DNA of 64,000 nucleotides from Carnegiea gigantea (taxonomy: Eukaryota > Streptophyta > Magnoliopsida > Caryophyllales > Cactaceae), in assembly GCA_029747015.1 (NCBI GenBank), contig JAKOGI010000120.1:248001-312000 (forward strand), read 5' to 3'. The stretch's first letter is position 1. Each line of letters opens with the position of its first letter. The translations under genes and the position numbers were made by a program. This document shows, piece by piece, positions 45,148 to 56,637 of the stretch. The notes below the pieces were generated by a model, which saw only the letters and a program-made list of their open reading frames with translations, was not told the DNA's origin and ran no database searches.

Positions 45148-46400
45148 TCATACGCCTCTTCTCGCAAGAGTACATCCAACTACATCATCAAATAAAATTA
45201 TCGTAAGGGCTAGTTAAAAACATAAATCAGATGAAAATGAACCAGTAATGGAATGCCCGAATTTAGACAGCCAGTCTGTTAAATTTTTATATTAATTGGG
45301 CTTTCAACAACGAGTCACGCACATAAGCTCAAATGAGGTTCCATCCCAAAACCAATTGGCAATAGGTGGAGTAACTCACAAGCTTATATACATGCTCAAG
45401 CCCTTTAATTTCATATACATACTCCAACACAGTCTGCTGCCATGTTTGACTCTCTGAACACATGGTTAGTGGTAACTTGAATGCCTCGATTTCTCCACAC
45501 TTGAATATCCTTGATAATATTATGAATCTGCTAAGGGATGTGTATCTTCCCCTCCAAAGCTTGGATCACTATCTTGTTATCGTCTTCTACAATTGGTTGA
45601 TTGAAGCCCGCTTGAATAGCTAGATATAAGCTACTCCAACCTTCGGTAATCGGCCAGTCCAATCCCAAACAATGAAGCCTTCTGCTGCTGAGAAGTTGAT
45701 GAGTGATCCGTCAAAGTTGAGTTTTGAGAACCCTGGATCGGGGCGGTACCACTTCACAAGATGAATTGAGGTGGAGGGGGAAGAAGAAGGCCCCCTCCAT
45801 TTAGTATCAACCGACATATGAGTCTGGATTCTCCATTCTTCATTAGCTTTTTTTGCCCGAATGAGGCAAGTCAGTGGATTCAAAATTTCGTTCCTGAAGA
45901 CTGTGGCATTCCTAGATTTTCAAACACTTCTCAATAGAAACGAAAACGTTTGCTTTAACTTTGAGTTACGGGAGGACTTAATCTTACCCAAACATTGGGA
46001 AAAGTCTTGGCATCCAATCGGAGAAACACTGAATGGAAGCCAATTATGCTTGTCCGCAACTTCCCAAACCTTCCTGACTAGTTGACAATCTTTGAATAGA
46101 TGCTCTAAAGATTCAATATCACTAAGGCATGTAGGACAGACTGGATCAATATGAAATCCCCTTCTCAAAAGAGCGTCTCTTAGTGGTAGAGCTTTATGAC
46201 ATAATTGCCACATGAAGATAAGAATTTTAGGCATAGTATCAATTTGCCAAATCCAATTATAGGACCATTTAGAAGTTTCGTGGGACTGGATCCCATGAGC
46301 TATCCAAGTGGCTGATTTTGTAGAGAAATCACCGGAGCTATTTAATCCCTAGCAAAAGGAATCTTCTATTTCACACATGAGTATGGGTATCCCTTGAATT
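45148..46400 (-). pseudogene. LINE ORF2 zf-RVT and RNase H domains
   Basis: The zf-RVT region reads MPKILIFMWQLCHKALPLRD, then CPTCLSDIESLEHLFKDC (Cys/His pattern). RNase H begins FSKLNFDGSL (catalytic Asp) and ends LTDWLSKFGHSITGSF...ARRG at a TGA at 45148. Plant L1 elements commonly carry this C-terminal RNase H. Frameshifts lie around 45920 and 45620. Confidence 0.85.
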
Positions 46401-46889
46401 TTTTGAATAATAGGGTGGCTATTGAGGACTACCTTAAGACGTAAGATATCCCATTGTGACTATTGTGTAATGAAATCACAGACTTTTAAATCGGATTGGG
46501 AAATATTTTCTTCATCTATTTCCATTATGTCTATTAGGTTCCTATTTTCTATCCAATTATCAAACCAAAAGGAGATCTGATCTTCTTTCCCTATCTTCCA
46601 AATAATTTCTTTCTTAAGGAGATCTCTACTCTTCAAAATACTTTTCTATACTGGCGAATCGGTGTTTTTTCGTTTGCAGCTAAAAAGGTCAGAGTTGAAT
46701 AAATACTTTGCTCACATAGATTGTACCCAAAGGCTCGGTGCATCCGGGAGAGCCTTGCAAGCTAGTTTACATTGAAAGGCTTTGTTGATGGCATCTGCTT
46801 TACGTAGTCCCAACCCCCCTTTACTTTTAGGCAAGCAAATTTTATCCCAAGCAATAAGCGGTAAACCCTTCTCTGTATTTGATTTTTTT

Positions 46890-48155
46890 TCATAAGAAGT
46901 CTCTATTGCATTTATCTAAATATTTGCTAGTACTTTGAGATAATTTAAAACATTGCATTGTATGTGCTGGCAGTGATTTTAGGTGGGATTGTATCAAAAC
47001 TGTTCTGCCAGCTTTGGACAAGCAGTTCGCTTTCCAACCCTCCAACTTTGCAGTTACTTTATTAATAATTTCTTGAAAAGTTGAATTAGAAGGCCGCCCT
47101 TGGAGAACAGGGCAACCAAAGTATTTGCCTAAAGAGTCCCTGTGAGGAATGCTACAGACAACAATTATTAGATGTCTTTGTGCAGGAGAAGCATTACGAG
47201 AAAAGGTCAGAACATACTTGTGGTAATTAATTAGCTGCCCTAAGGTTGAGCAAAAGGTGTCAAGTATCATTTTAAGCTTATTACAAGTATCTGAGTTAGC
47301 TTTGCAAAAAAGGAGGCAATCATCTGCAGATAAAAGACATGGTATTTTGATGTCCCTGGGACTTATCTTAACTCCTATGCCCAATTTTAGGATATTAGCT
47401 TCTGTGTAGAGCATATGATTAAGAGCTTCCATACATAATATAAAAATATAAGGAGAGAGTGGATCTCCTTGTCTAATACCTCTAGTTGGGGTGAACAAAC
47501 CCTGGGGTTCATCATTCACAATTATTGACTATGATACTGAGGAAATGTATTCCTTCATCCACGAGTTCCAAGTTGGGTGGAATCCCAGTTCTTGGAGACA
47601 TTTAAGAATAAAATCTCATTCAATTCTATCATACGCTTTTTTCATATCCAACTTGATCGCTACCCAAGCGGACTTGGTTTTTAGATTCTTGAACTTATGC
47701 ATAATTTCATGAGTTAGTAGAATATTATCATGGATTGATCTCCCCAGTATAAAGGCACTTTGAAATGAAGAGATTAGTTTATCGAGAAGTGGCCTTAACC
47801 TGTTAACCAAGATCTTTGAAATAATTTTATAAATTATCGAGCACAAATTGATGGGTCTATAATGACCGGTCTATGAGGGGTTGGTCATCTTTGAGATAAG
47901 CGCAATGAAGGTATGATTAATTTCCTTTAGTATTTTTCCATTTGTCAAAAATTCGAGAATGCGGTTGAAAAGATCCTTTTTGACGGTATGCCAATAGTTC
48001 TTGAAAAAACACGCTTTAAATCCATCAAGTCCTAGAGTTTTATTAGAATCTATGCTAAAAAGTGCATCCTTGACCTCTTCCAAGTTTGGAAGTTTAGTGA
48101 GTTGTATGTTATCAATGTCTGAAATTAGTTTAGGCAACCCAAGCTTAGGGATCAT
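46890..48155 (-). pseudogene. LINE ORF2 reverse transcriptase
   Basis: In order: LFSIDSNKTLGLDGFKACFF; MCSIIYKIISKILVNRLRPL; SAFILGRSIHDN; VAIKLDMKKAYDRIE (motif A, catalytic Asp); GIRQGDPLSPYIF; LLSADDCLLFC (FADD box, Phe changed to Ser but both Asp kept); and KLEGWKANCLSKAGRTVLIQ. Catalytic aspartates survive, but frame breaks occur near 47870, 47520 and after 46890. Confidence 0.9.
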
Positions 48156-48532
48156 TCTAATTGTGTTTTATGCAGATTTGAAGCGTTGCATATAGTCTAA
48201 AAGGAATTTGTTTGCAATCATTTTATGATCGTCAATCCAGACACCACAGTCATCTCAGAGTTTCATAACTAATTTTCTCTTTCTTCTTGAATTTGCTCTA
48301 TTATGAAAGAATTTGGAATACCTATCACCATTCACTAGCCATTGCTTCCGAGCTAGCTTCCCCTAATATTTTTGGTTAAACAATATCAACTTCTCCCTTT
48401 GTTTCAGTAGGCGGTCCATCCAGGAGTTAAACCTATAGCTGTTAGGATTATCTATTAACCTTTCCTCCACATATCAACTTTATGAGCATTTCTGGTAAGT
48501 CTCTCATGGATGCTACCAAAGTTCTTTTTCGA

Positions 48533-49402
48533 CTAGTATTTAAGATCATACTTGATTGTTTTCAATTTTCGCATGATTATAAACATATTAGTCCCTCTCT
48601 GCCTATTTCTCCAATTCTTCGAAACAATATCATCGACATTTTGATATTTACACCAGAAATTCTGAAAGCGAAATGGAAATACCTTAGCCCCTATACGTTG
48701 AATGTGGGTCGAAACAATAATAAGACAGTGGTCTGAACACCTAAAACTACCATGTATTTCATAGACATCAGGATAGAGACTAGCCCAATCATTTCTAACA
48801 ATAGTTCTATCAGGCCTTTTGAAAACAAGGTGCGTATGCATCCTTTTTTTTCAGGTGAATACATTTCCTGTTACTTTAAGGATTTGTGCATTAGTCATCG
48901 TTAGGAAGCTATTCAGACGCTGAAACCTGTTAGTATTTGGGGTAGGGCCTCCTAATTTTTCATTAGGGCAAGTTATTTCATTAAAATCTCCCATTATACA
49001 CCATGGGATATCTATAACATTATGTAATTGAGATAAATGCTCCCAGAATTCATTTTTGTCTCTATTTTGTGCCATTGCATCAATTCCTGAAATGATAGTG
49101 TTCTTAGCATTTGCTGTATCATGCACCATCATATGGATTGCCCTTTGTTCTTTTAGTAGGATTGAAGCATGTATATTACCATTATTCTACAACACCACTA
49201 TCCCCCCAGAGTGGTTAACTGGAGAGACAAAATCATAATGTTCAAATCCCATTTGAGGGAGAATTCTACAAATCTTAGTGTCGTTAACCAAAGTTTCTAA
49301 TAAAAAGATCAAGTCAGGTTTATGAGTATTGGTCAAGAATTTAACTTCTTGTAATACTTGTGCTTTTTTAACACCTTGAGTATTCCAACATATAATTTTC
49401 AT
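48533..49402 (-). pseudogene. LINE ORF2 N-terminal APE-type endonuclease
   Basis: Starts at an ATG at 49402 with MKIICWNTQGVKKAQVLQ, then PDLIFLLETL (catalytic Glu), DIPWCIMGDFNEI (catalytic Asp/Asn) and, near 48720, GSFRCSDHCLII (SDH box). These are the AP-endonuclease-like residues that nick the target DNA. It is split over at least three frames and has stops near 48840 and 48530. Confidence 0.88.
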
Positions 49403-49429
49403 ATAAAAAAACTTGGTTATAATGTCCCT

Positions 49430-51330
49430 CTTGATAAGGGGATAGTTCAGCTGTGATTTTTACAGCAACTTCCACTAAGAACTATGGGTGGAGATCTCAC
49501 AATACTCCAAACTGGTAATCATAGATTCTAGTAAAAAACCACAAACCTGGAGGTTCCACATGTAGAAAGCTTGCTATAACAGAGCGTAGGAAAGGGAGGT
49601 CCAGAAAAACTAAACCAACCTCTTCTCACACCATACACAAGTAAAAATGCTAAAAATATGAACAAAGATCACGGCAAGAATACGGTTGCTTTCCTCTTGG
49701 CCATCAGACAACATTATGTCCTCACAAATAATGTCTGGGTGTTTAAGAAGATCACTGAGACAACATATAGGCCGGCAAAGATCACTTTGGTGATACTTAA
49801 CATCAAGGTAAAACCAAAGTAATAAAAACACAAAAAATTATCTGGGCCCGAAGGCAGTCTGCATAAACGCCTTGGAAATGCAAGAGAGGACGATCTCACC
49901 ATGCATTTCTCTCACCGTAGCAACTTCAATAGCAAATAGCAATTCCATCTTACTAGGAAAAAGTTCATATAGTGAGACCTTCTGTTTAACAACAAGACTA
50001 GAACACGGATCCTCATGTGCTTCCATTGCGCATGGAGGGTTTGAAAACATCAAAGGGGCCCGCGCTATGCTGTCAAATGTGGTACTTGCATCATGTGGTA
50101 ATTCTAAAATATTCATAAGTAGGGCCCAGTTCCGCCAAGGTCTATTTGCCCAGCTGTAGATAACACATAAAACATTAGCATAAAAAACATCCCTTAAAGA
50201 TTGATGAAAAGCCATTTGGTGCAAAACCAAGTATAATAACAGAATCTTATTCACATAGATCAACTTAGAGAACAAAATGATCCCCCAAGGCCAAACAAAA
50301 AAGGTCCATGTAATGACATAGCCATGACCGAAAGTCCAAACGCCCATAGCCTGACAGCTTGCGTCAATAGTAACAGTCACACCACTAAGCCACTCCCAAA
50401 TATAAAACAGGGGGAAGTTCCAAGCAAGCCAACCAAGTTCATGAAATTTCCAAAGGCCCTATTTAACGGAGAAATTCAATTTTCTAGCAGATTGAGAACC
50501 ATGGACGATAAGAGGATAATAATATGCAATACCCTTAACTCTAGAAAACCTTTCTAAAGTAAATATAATCGATGAATATCTACTAAAACCAGAACACTCT
50601 AACTGTGTTCCCAAATTCAAATCAGAAGCCCATTGGAGGTAATAAACAAACATCTCGGACTAATATAGATCCACAACAAATGATGTCATCTCAAAGGTCA
50701 AGGGAGTAATGCAAAGAGGGAAAAGAGAGTCAAAAAGGTAGAGGGCATACCTTGGATGAAGTGGAATCGACGAGAATCTTAACAAACTTACCAGAAGAGG
50801 TTCGGGGCTACAAGTTCCAAGCACTTTAATGTCTGAAGTTCCATGAAATTCGGCGGCTCTAAGCACTGGCCAAATGTTTACTTGAGAAGAGAAATGCTTG
50901 AGATCCATTCGACCAGTAGGTGCCGGAACTTCCACCAAACTGTAGAGCTAAGTCTCCTGGGTCTCGCCATGTCTAAAAGCTCCATTATCTTCGAAGAATT
51001 GAAGCTTCACTTTATGAGATTTCATCTCTAGCCCATAGTAATGAACCACTGGACCCAGCGTTTTGCGACCTAGATTTTGAAACAATTTACAAATCTGAGC
51101 GTCTATGGATTGACGATATGTCACAAGCTTAACATTATGAGATTGAGCCCCTTTAGGTCAGTACAAAATCCAGATTTTGGCACTAAAATGATGTCGATTT
51201 GAAGATCTAGACAAGAAGAATGGGGGGTTTACATGAGTTAAGAAGTTAACAGGGCGGTAGAAGGGCAGTGAGGGGAAAGCAGTTCCGTGACAGAGGTAAG
51301 GAGCAGGGGTCAGGGGCTTGTTCATGGTGG
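49430..51330 (-). pseudogene. LINE 5' region, ORF1 position, not recognised
   Basis: This lies inside the LINE target duplication, so it belongs to the element or was inserted into it. Several open stretches follow one another on the minus strand (51349-51158, 50938-50660, 50653-50459, 50380-49838), the last 180 codons long. I could not match any to the DUF4283 ORF1 seen at 20 kb or to a zinc-knuckle ORF1. Residues such as VKLVTYRQSIDAQICKLFQN and MELLFAIEVATVREMHGEIV carry no motif I know. It may be a very decayed ORF1 or a lineage-specific one. Confidence 0.5.
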
Positions 51331-51373
51331 TTTGGAGTTCATATCTCACTAGATGGTCTTCCTCTCTCGCTAG

Positions 51374-51380
<7 letters not shown>

Positions 51381-51413
<33 letters not shown>
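51381..51413. repeat. (CT)n microsatellite in the LINE 5' UTR
   Basis: About 16 CT units, read as GA on the LINE sense strand, some 50 nt inside its 5' end. Confidence 0.95.
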
Positions 51414-51417
<4 letters not shown>

Positions 51418-51474
51418 GAGATGATGCTCTCCGTGCATATCGCTTTTGGAAACAGAGACATATTTATAACACTT

Positions 51475-51749
51475 AAGTCTTCTAAATCTTGTATATACTT
51501 TGTAGTATAAAATTTCCACATTCCATAAACTGGTTGCAACACAATAAAAGTTGATCTCACTCCCTGAATTCCTAACCGCCAATCAATTATTAACCCACAA
51601 TCATCATAGCACTTCCCAAACTCTTACCTTGCTGTAATTAATTAAACTGCGAGATTTCCTTTCTCTCTCCCTTTTCTTTCCTTTTTTTTTTTGTTTCCTT
51701 CTATCATTTTTCAAAACTAAAATAATTGACAAAAGGATTAGAACCTTTA
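51475..51749. other. Short AT-rich spacer
   Basis: Pyrimidine-rich patch at 51650-51710; nothing else. Confidence 0.5.
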
Positions 51750-52119
51750 AGTGTATTCACAATCATAGTTTCATTTTTTGGAACTCATATTTATCACATC
51801 AATAAAAGTTTAATTTTTTTAAACTTGCATTTCATCACTTCTCCAACCTATGGAACTCCAATTTGAATCACCTAATAAAAATATTTGTCATAAACCCACC
51901 TTATAACATACAACACTTTTTTCAATCATCTAAAAATTATATATTACCAAAAAAACAAAAAAGCAAAAATACATTAAAAACAACAAAAAGATGTCCCATG
52001 TGGTGAAACTTTGTCCAGTTTCACCCCCGTGTGTCATTACCCTCAACTTTCCATGACATTTAGACAAGTGGCATTATGGAACCCACCTTCCATTTTTCTG
52101 ATTTGCATTGGGAGTGCTC
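51750..52119. mobile_element. Candidate Tourist-like MITE (370 bp)
   Basis: Left AGTGTATTCACAATC, inverted right GAGCACTCCCAATGC; flanks TTA and TTC. Subterminal GGAACTC words occur as in the 33456 element, and the length is near-identical. The ends are diverged, so this is a weaker call. Confidence 0.5.
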
Positions 52120-52286
52120 TTCCCCTCCAACCAAAAATTATGTCCATTGCATATTCATAACAACAACTGCTTTTTGACCATAATATAATCAACTTCAATT
52201 CGTCAATCTAAATAACAAATAAAATCATCTTCTTTTGAGTGTTCCTCCTGTAAATATTCACCAAGTTAAATTGTTGAACTCAAGAA

Positions 52287-52525
52287 TAAAGGTGGGCAAC
52301 TTGTCGGGTTGGGTCGGGTCGACCCATTTAATAAACGAGTCAATTTCGTGTCCGTATTGAAAATAGCCTAAATTTGTTTTAAAGTGAAAAATAACATATT
52401 TTCATACTAAACGGTTAAATTGTGTCAACTTCGAGTTGAAATCAGTTCGGTTTAGATTAGGTTCGAGTTTCTCTTAGTAACTTTGGGTGTCGTGTTATCA
52501 TGTCGGGTCAAACGTCCCAGCTCTA
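52287..52525. mobile_element. Short hAT MITE (239 bp)
   Basis: Left TAAAGGTGGGCAACTTG, inverted right TAGAGCTGGGACGTTTG; 8-bp flanks CTCAAGAA and CTGAGGAA match at 6 of 8. Subterminal GGGTCGGGT/GACCC words. The decayed TSD implies an older insertion. Confidence 0.6.
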
Positions 52526-52892
52526 CTGAGGAACATAATACACCCATAAGGGGTGCAAGCCCAATAGGTCGATAGTTTAGGTCACCTATGAAACCCTAAT
52601 GCCTTGACTGTTCTACCAATATAAAAGAAGGGTCCATCTAAGAGGAAAATGATAAGAGAGAATCATTGAGAATTCTCTAAAGAGAGTTTCTGTACAAAAC
52701 ATAGGGCTTTTAGGCTGTAGAATAGTGAAGGTTCTCCGTATTGTGAGTTCCTTCCACACCCAATGATTCAAGCCAATGTTCGATCGTCTTTCGTTGCAGG
52801 ATTCAGGTAAATACATTTACACTTAACTCTTATATTAATTCCTTCATAAATGATTAGAATCGTATATCATATATATAATATAAAAGTGAATG
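52526..52892. other. Spacer
   Basis: No gene or repeat end recognised. The copia B target site is at its right edge. Confidence 0.5.
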
Positions 52893-52897
52893 GCATG

Positions 52898-52929
52898 TGT
52901 TATCAGACCAGAGAAAAGGGAAAGAAAGA

Positions 52930-52987
<58 letters not shown>

Positions 52988-53190
52988 CAAGGATTCTAAA
53001 TATGTTTCATCGATAGGAAATGTAGCTACATATATACATTGTTTCTTACTAGAACCATAACAACCAGGAGAGAGAAACTAATGGCAGGAAAAGCTGTTAA
53101 GCAGTTAAAATAACTTTATAACAACCTAACACCTATGAATTAAGCTGCAGAACATCCAATGTGGAAAGATTAACTATAATCCTCTCAACA
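52898..53190 (-). repeat. 3' LTR of copia B with expanded GA microsatellite
   Basis: 293 bp, 34 bp longer than the 5' LTR because the (GA)n tract at 52935-52983 has expanded, or shrunk in the other copy (57956-57971). Confidence 0.95.
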
Positions 53191-53202
53191 ACCCCTCAAG
53201 CT
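53191..53202 (-). other. Polypurine tract of copia B
   Basis: AGCTTGAGGGGT immediately upstream of the 3' LTR; it overlaps the pol stop codon. Confidence 0.7.
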
Positions 53203-54765
53203 GGGGATGGGGAAGGTGTACAATCAACCATACCCAACTTGGATAATAATTCCTTGTGTTGAGGAGACAGGAGAACTTTGGTGAGAATGTCTGCAAGTTG
53301 AAGATTGGTAGGAATGTAAGCAAGCTGTAAAAGACCTTCAAGCACCTTATCTCGGGTAAAGTGGCAATCGATTTCGATGTGCTTGGTCCTCTCATGAAAA
53401 ACAGAATTTTTTGCAATTTAAAGAGCTGACTGGTTGTCACAGTGGAGAGTCAAAGGTTGCAAGTGAGGAATGCCAAGCTCAGAAAGGAGTCGAACCAACC
53501 AAGTAACCTAGCAGCAGCCTCGGACATGGCCTTGTATTCAGCTTTAGCAGAACTTTTGGATATTGTGGGCTGTTTCTTGGACTTCCACCTTATGGGAGTA
53601 GTGCTTAAGAGGATCATGTAGCCAGTGACTGATCTCCTGAGGAATGAACATGAGGCCCAATCGCTATTAGAAAATGCTTTCAACATTAAAGGACCATTGG
53701 CTTGAAGGAGAATACCCTGACCAGAAGTGCCTTTCAAGTATCTGAGAGTATGCTCAAGAGCTAAGAGATAAGAGGACCTCGAAGATTGGATAAATTGGCT
53801 GAGAGTTTGAACAACATAGGAAAGGTCTGGTCTGGAATTTTTTAAGAAATTCAGTTTGCCAATAATAGTCCTGTAGGAAGAAGGATCGCAAAGAAGATCT
53901 CCTTCATCAGGTGTTAATTTGCAATTCAATGGTAATGGAGTAGCTACACTCTTGGAGGTTAAAAAATCAGTATCCAGCAGAAGATCTTGAGTGAATTTTC
54001 TTTGTGACAAAGATATACCTTCAGGAAGGTGAGACACTTCAAAGCCAAGGAAGTAGTATAGCTGTCCCAAACCCTTGATTCTAAAGGAAGAATGGATATG
54101 TTGTTTAAGAGCATTAACCTCATCAATGTTGGAGCCAGTGACTAAGATATCATCAACATATACAACGACTATGGTGATATGTGTACCAGTGGTCTTCAAG
54201 AAAAGAGAATAATCATTTTTGGATTGAAGGTAGCCCTACTGTTTTAGGAAATCTGCAAGTTTGGTAAACCATTGCCTAGATGCCTGTTTTAGCCCATAGA
54301 GGGACTTGGCTAGCTTGCAAACTTTGTTGGTAGAATTGGGAATGCCTTCAGGCATTTTCATATACACCTTTTCATGCAAGTCACCATGTAAAAAAGCATT
54401 ATCCACATCCATTTCAAAAACATGCCACTGTCGATGGGCTATTAAAGTAAGAATGAGTCTTATAGCAGTCATCTTCACAACAGGTGAGTAAGTTTCTGTA
54501 AAATCAATTCCCTCTCTCTATGTATTACCTCGAATAACCAACCTTGCTTTGTATCTTTCAATGGAACCATCAGCTTTGAGCTTAATTTTGTACACCTATT
54601 TATAGCTAATAGCCTTTTTTCTAGGGAGAAGATCAACTTCATCCCAGGTATTATTAGCATGTAAGGCCTGTAATTCAGACTCCGTTGCTTTAACCCAAAG
54701 TGGATCAAGTGATGCTTGGTGATAAGAGGTGGGTTCAGAAAGGAGAGGAGGGCTGTAGAATGAAT
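53196..54765 (-). pseudogene. Copia B reverse transcriptase and RNase H
   Basis: A frameshift near 54740-54770 separates this from integrase. RT reads [42 protein letters not shown] (motif A) and VVYVDDILVTGSN (YVDD active site intact). RNase H reads FSNSDWASCSFLRRSVTGYM, then SSAKAEYKAMSEAAA. A one-base deletion at about 53510 shifts the last part (VTWLVRLLSELGIP, RTKHIEIDCHFTRDK, PTNLQLADILTK), which ends at a TGA at 53196. Stops at 54596, 54518, 54236 and 53418. Confidence 0.93.
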
Positions 54766-54949
54766 AAGAGAAGTAGAGGGTAAATGATGAAATTGAATAA
54801 GATTACAACAATGAGATAAATGAGAAGTATTAAAGGGATCAGAATGTGCATTGGAGATGGCACTGGAACATATGTAATCATGTAAATGAGTAGGCTTTCT
54901 GTGTGTCCAAGCATTTCTTCTCAGTAGAGGAAAGTGTTCAGTAGAAGAG

Positions 54950-56394
54950 ACATGAGGAGGTGAGGAAGCTGAAGGAACAGGTGAGGGAGGAGAACTGGAA
55001 GAGATGGGAAAAGGTTGTGCAGAAGCAGTAGAAGTAGAGTTGAGAGTAGAGGACTCTGGATGAGTGGATACAGTGCAAGAAGGAAAAGAAGAGAAAGAAG
55101 ATGTGTCAAAAGATGGATCCAAATTGCCATAATGTAGAAAAATAGGAGATGGTAAAGGAGAACTAGATGATGATTCAATGAGGTGATGAAAAGGGAAATA
55201 GATTTCATAGAAATGTATATCTCTACTAGAAAACACCTTCTTGGTTGTGAGATCATAAACTTTACAAGCCTTTTTCCCATAGGAGTAACCTAGGAAAACA
55301 CAAGGATTCCCTATAGATGCATATTTGTCTCTATTGTGTTTGGGAGTGGAAACAAAGCATAAAGAACCAAAAGTTTTGAGATGTGTGTATGAAGGTGCTT
55401 GACCATATACGACTTCATAAGGAGTTTTATGCTGTAAAATAGAAGAGGACATCCTATTAATGATGTAGGTGGCAGTTAACAGACAATCACCCCAGAACCT
55501 GATAGGAATTTGAGATTGAAAAAATAAGGCTCGAGCTGTCTCTAAGAGGTGTTTGTGTTTCCTTTCGACAACTCCATTCTATTGTGGAGTACCTGTGTAG
55601 GATGTCTGATGTATGATGCCATTGGAAGCATTAGAAGCAATAGCAGACCGATCAGATGACTCTAAGCCATAGTCAGATCTGATGACCTTGATATTGGTGT
55701 GAAATTGTGTTTGAACAAAAGAAAGGAATGATTTGAGAATAGGGAAAGCATTAGATTTGTTGGATGAGAGATGTGTCCAAGTTGCTCTTGAATAATCATC
55801 CACAATGGTGATAAAGTATTTATAGCCATCATAAGTTGGATTAGCATAGAGGTCCCAAAGATCAACATGTATCATTTCAAATATATGTGAAGTACAAGAT
55901 GTGCTAATGGGAAATGAAGATCTATGTTGTCTAGCTTGATGACAAACTTGACAAATTGAATTAGGCTTAGAAGTACAAGATAAAAGAACATCAATATGCT
56001 TCATATTATCAAAAGGCATATGATCAAGTCTACAATGCCATAGTTCCAAAGGAGAAAGATGACAAGAAAAAGAAAAAACAGAATGAGTTCTTGACTATGT
56101 GAATTATGGATTGCTTGTCTTAAATGAATGAGATGAATTGCTAAGCACATTGGAAAAATAGGATTTGTGATCCACAAAGTACAGTCCTCCAGTTTCTTTA
56201 CCAAGTTCCAAATGTTTGCTTATTGAAGGGTCATGGATATAACAAGCAGTAGGGGAGAAAACAACATGGGCAGTTAGTTATTTAACTAATCTGCCGGCAG
56301 ATAACAAGTTATAGTGAAAGTCTAGTACATGTAATGCATTGCATAAGGTCAAAGAAGGAGTGAGTTGAATGGTGCCAATATGGTGAATCCTTGC
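54950..56394 (-). pseudogene. Copia B integrase
   Basis: The same frame continues through stops at 56278, 56104 and 56095. The HHCC zinc motif is seen as LWHCRLDHMPFDNMKH...CQVCHQ. The catalytic core has IHVDLWD (Asp), VIRSDYGLE (Asp; Tyr replaces the usual Asn) and NGVVERKH (Glu) just after a TAG at 55579. The C-terminal part reads KTFGSLCFVSTPKHNRDKY, then GYSYGKKACKVYDL. A Ser/Pro/His-rich linker leads toward RT. Confidence 0.92.
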
Positions 56395-56637
56395 TTACTT
56401 ACCATTTGGCATAGTAATGAAAGAATCTTGTCCAAGAGGAGTATAAGAGGAGAAACAGCGTCGGTTAGGTGTAATGTGGTCAGTAGCACCACTGTCAATG
56501 ATCCACTTTAAATCAGGCTTTGAAGGTGAAAAACAAAATATCTTACCTGCCAACATAGCTGCACTGGTTGTCTCCTTTGATGTAGAAGTGGTTGTTTCGA
56601 GATCATGCTTGTTCAACAAGGCAATTAGCTTGGTGTA
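56395..56637 (-). pseudogene. Copia B aspartic protease region
   Basis: Continues the gag frame. The active-site motif WIIDSGATDHI is intact. It stops at a TAA (56395-56397) after ITMPNGK, in the middle of the domain; the downstream half (RIHHIGTIQL, then NLLSAGRLVK) follows in the same frame. Confidence 0.9.

Larger units (their letters stand above)
45107..51460 (-). mobile_element. Near full-length L1-type LINE, dead, 14-bp TSD
   Basis: About 6.35 kb, bounded by the perfect 14-bp repeat TATTTATAACACTT at 45093-45106 and 51461-51474. On the minus strand: a 5' UTR with a GA microsatellite, a ~1.9-kb region where ORF1 should be, ORF2 (49402-45148: endonuclease, RT, zf-RVT, RNase H), a short 3' UTR and an A13 tail (45107-45119). 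A long TSD plus poly(A) is the signature of target-primed reverse transcription and shows the 5' end is nearly complete. Frameshifts and stops occur throughout ORF2. The 16.9-kb tail fragment is the same family. Confidence 0.9.
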
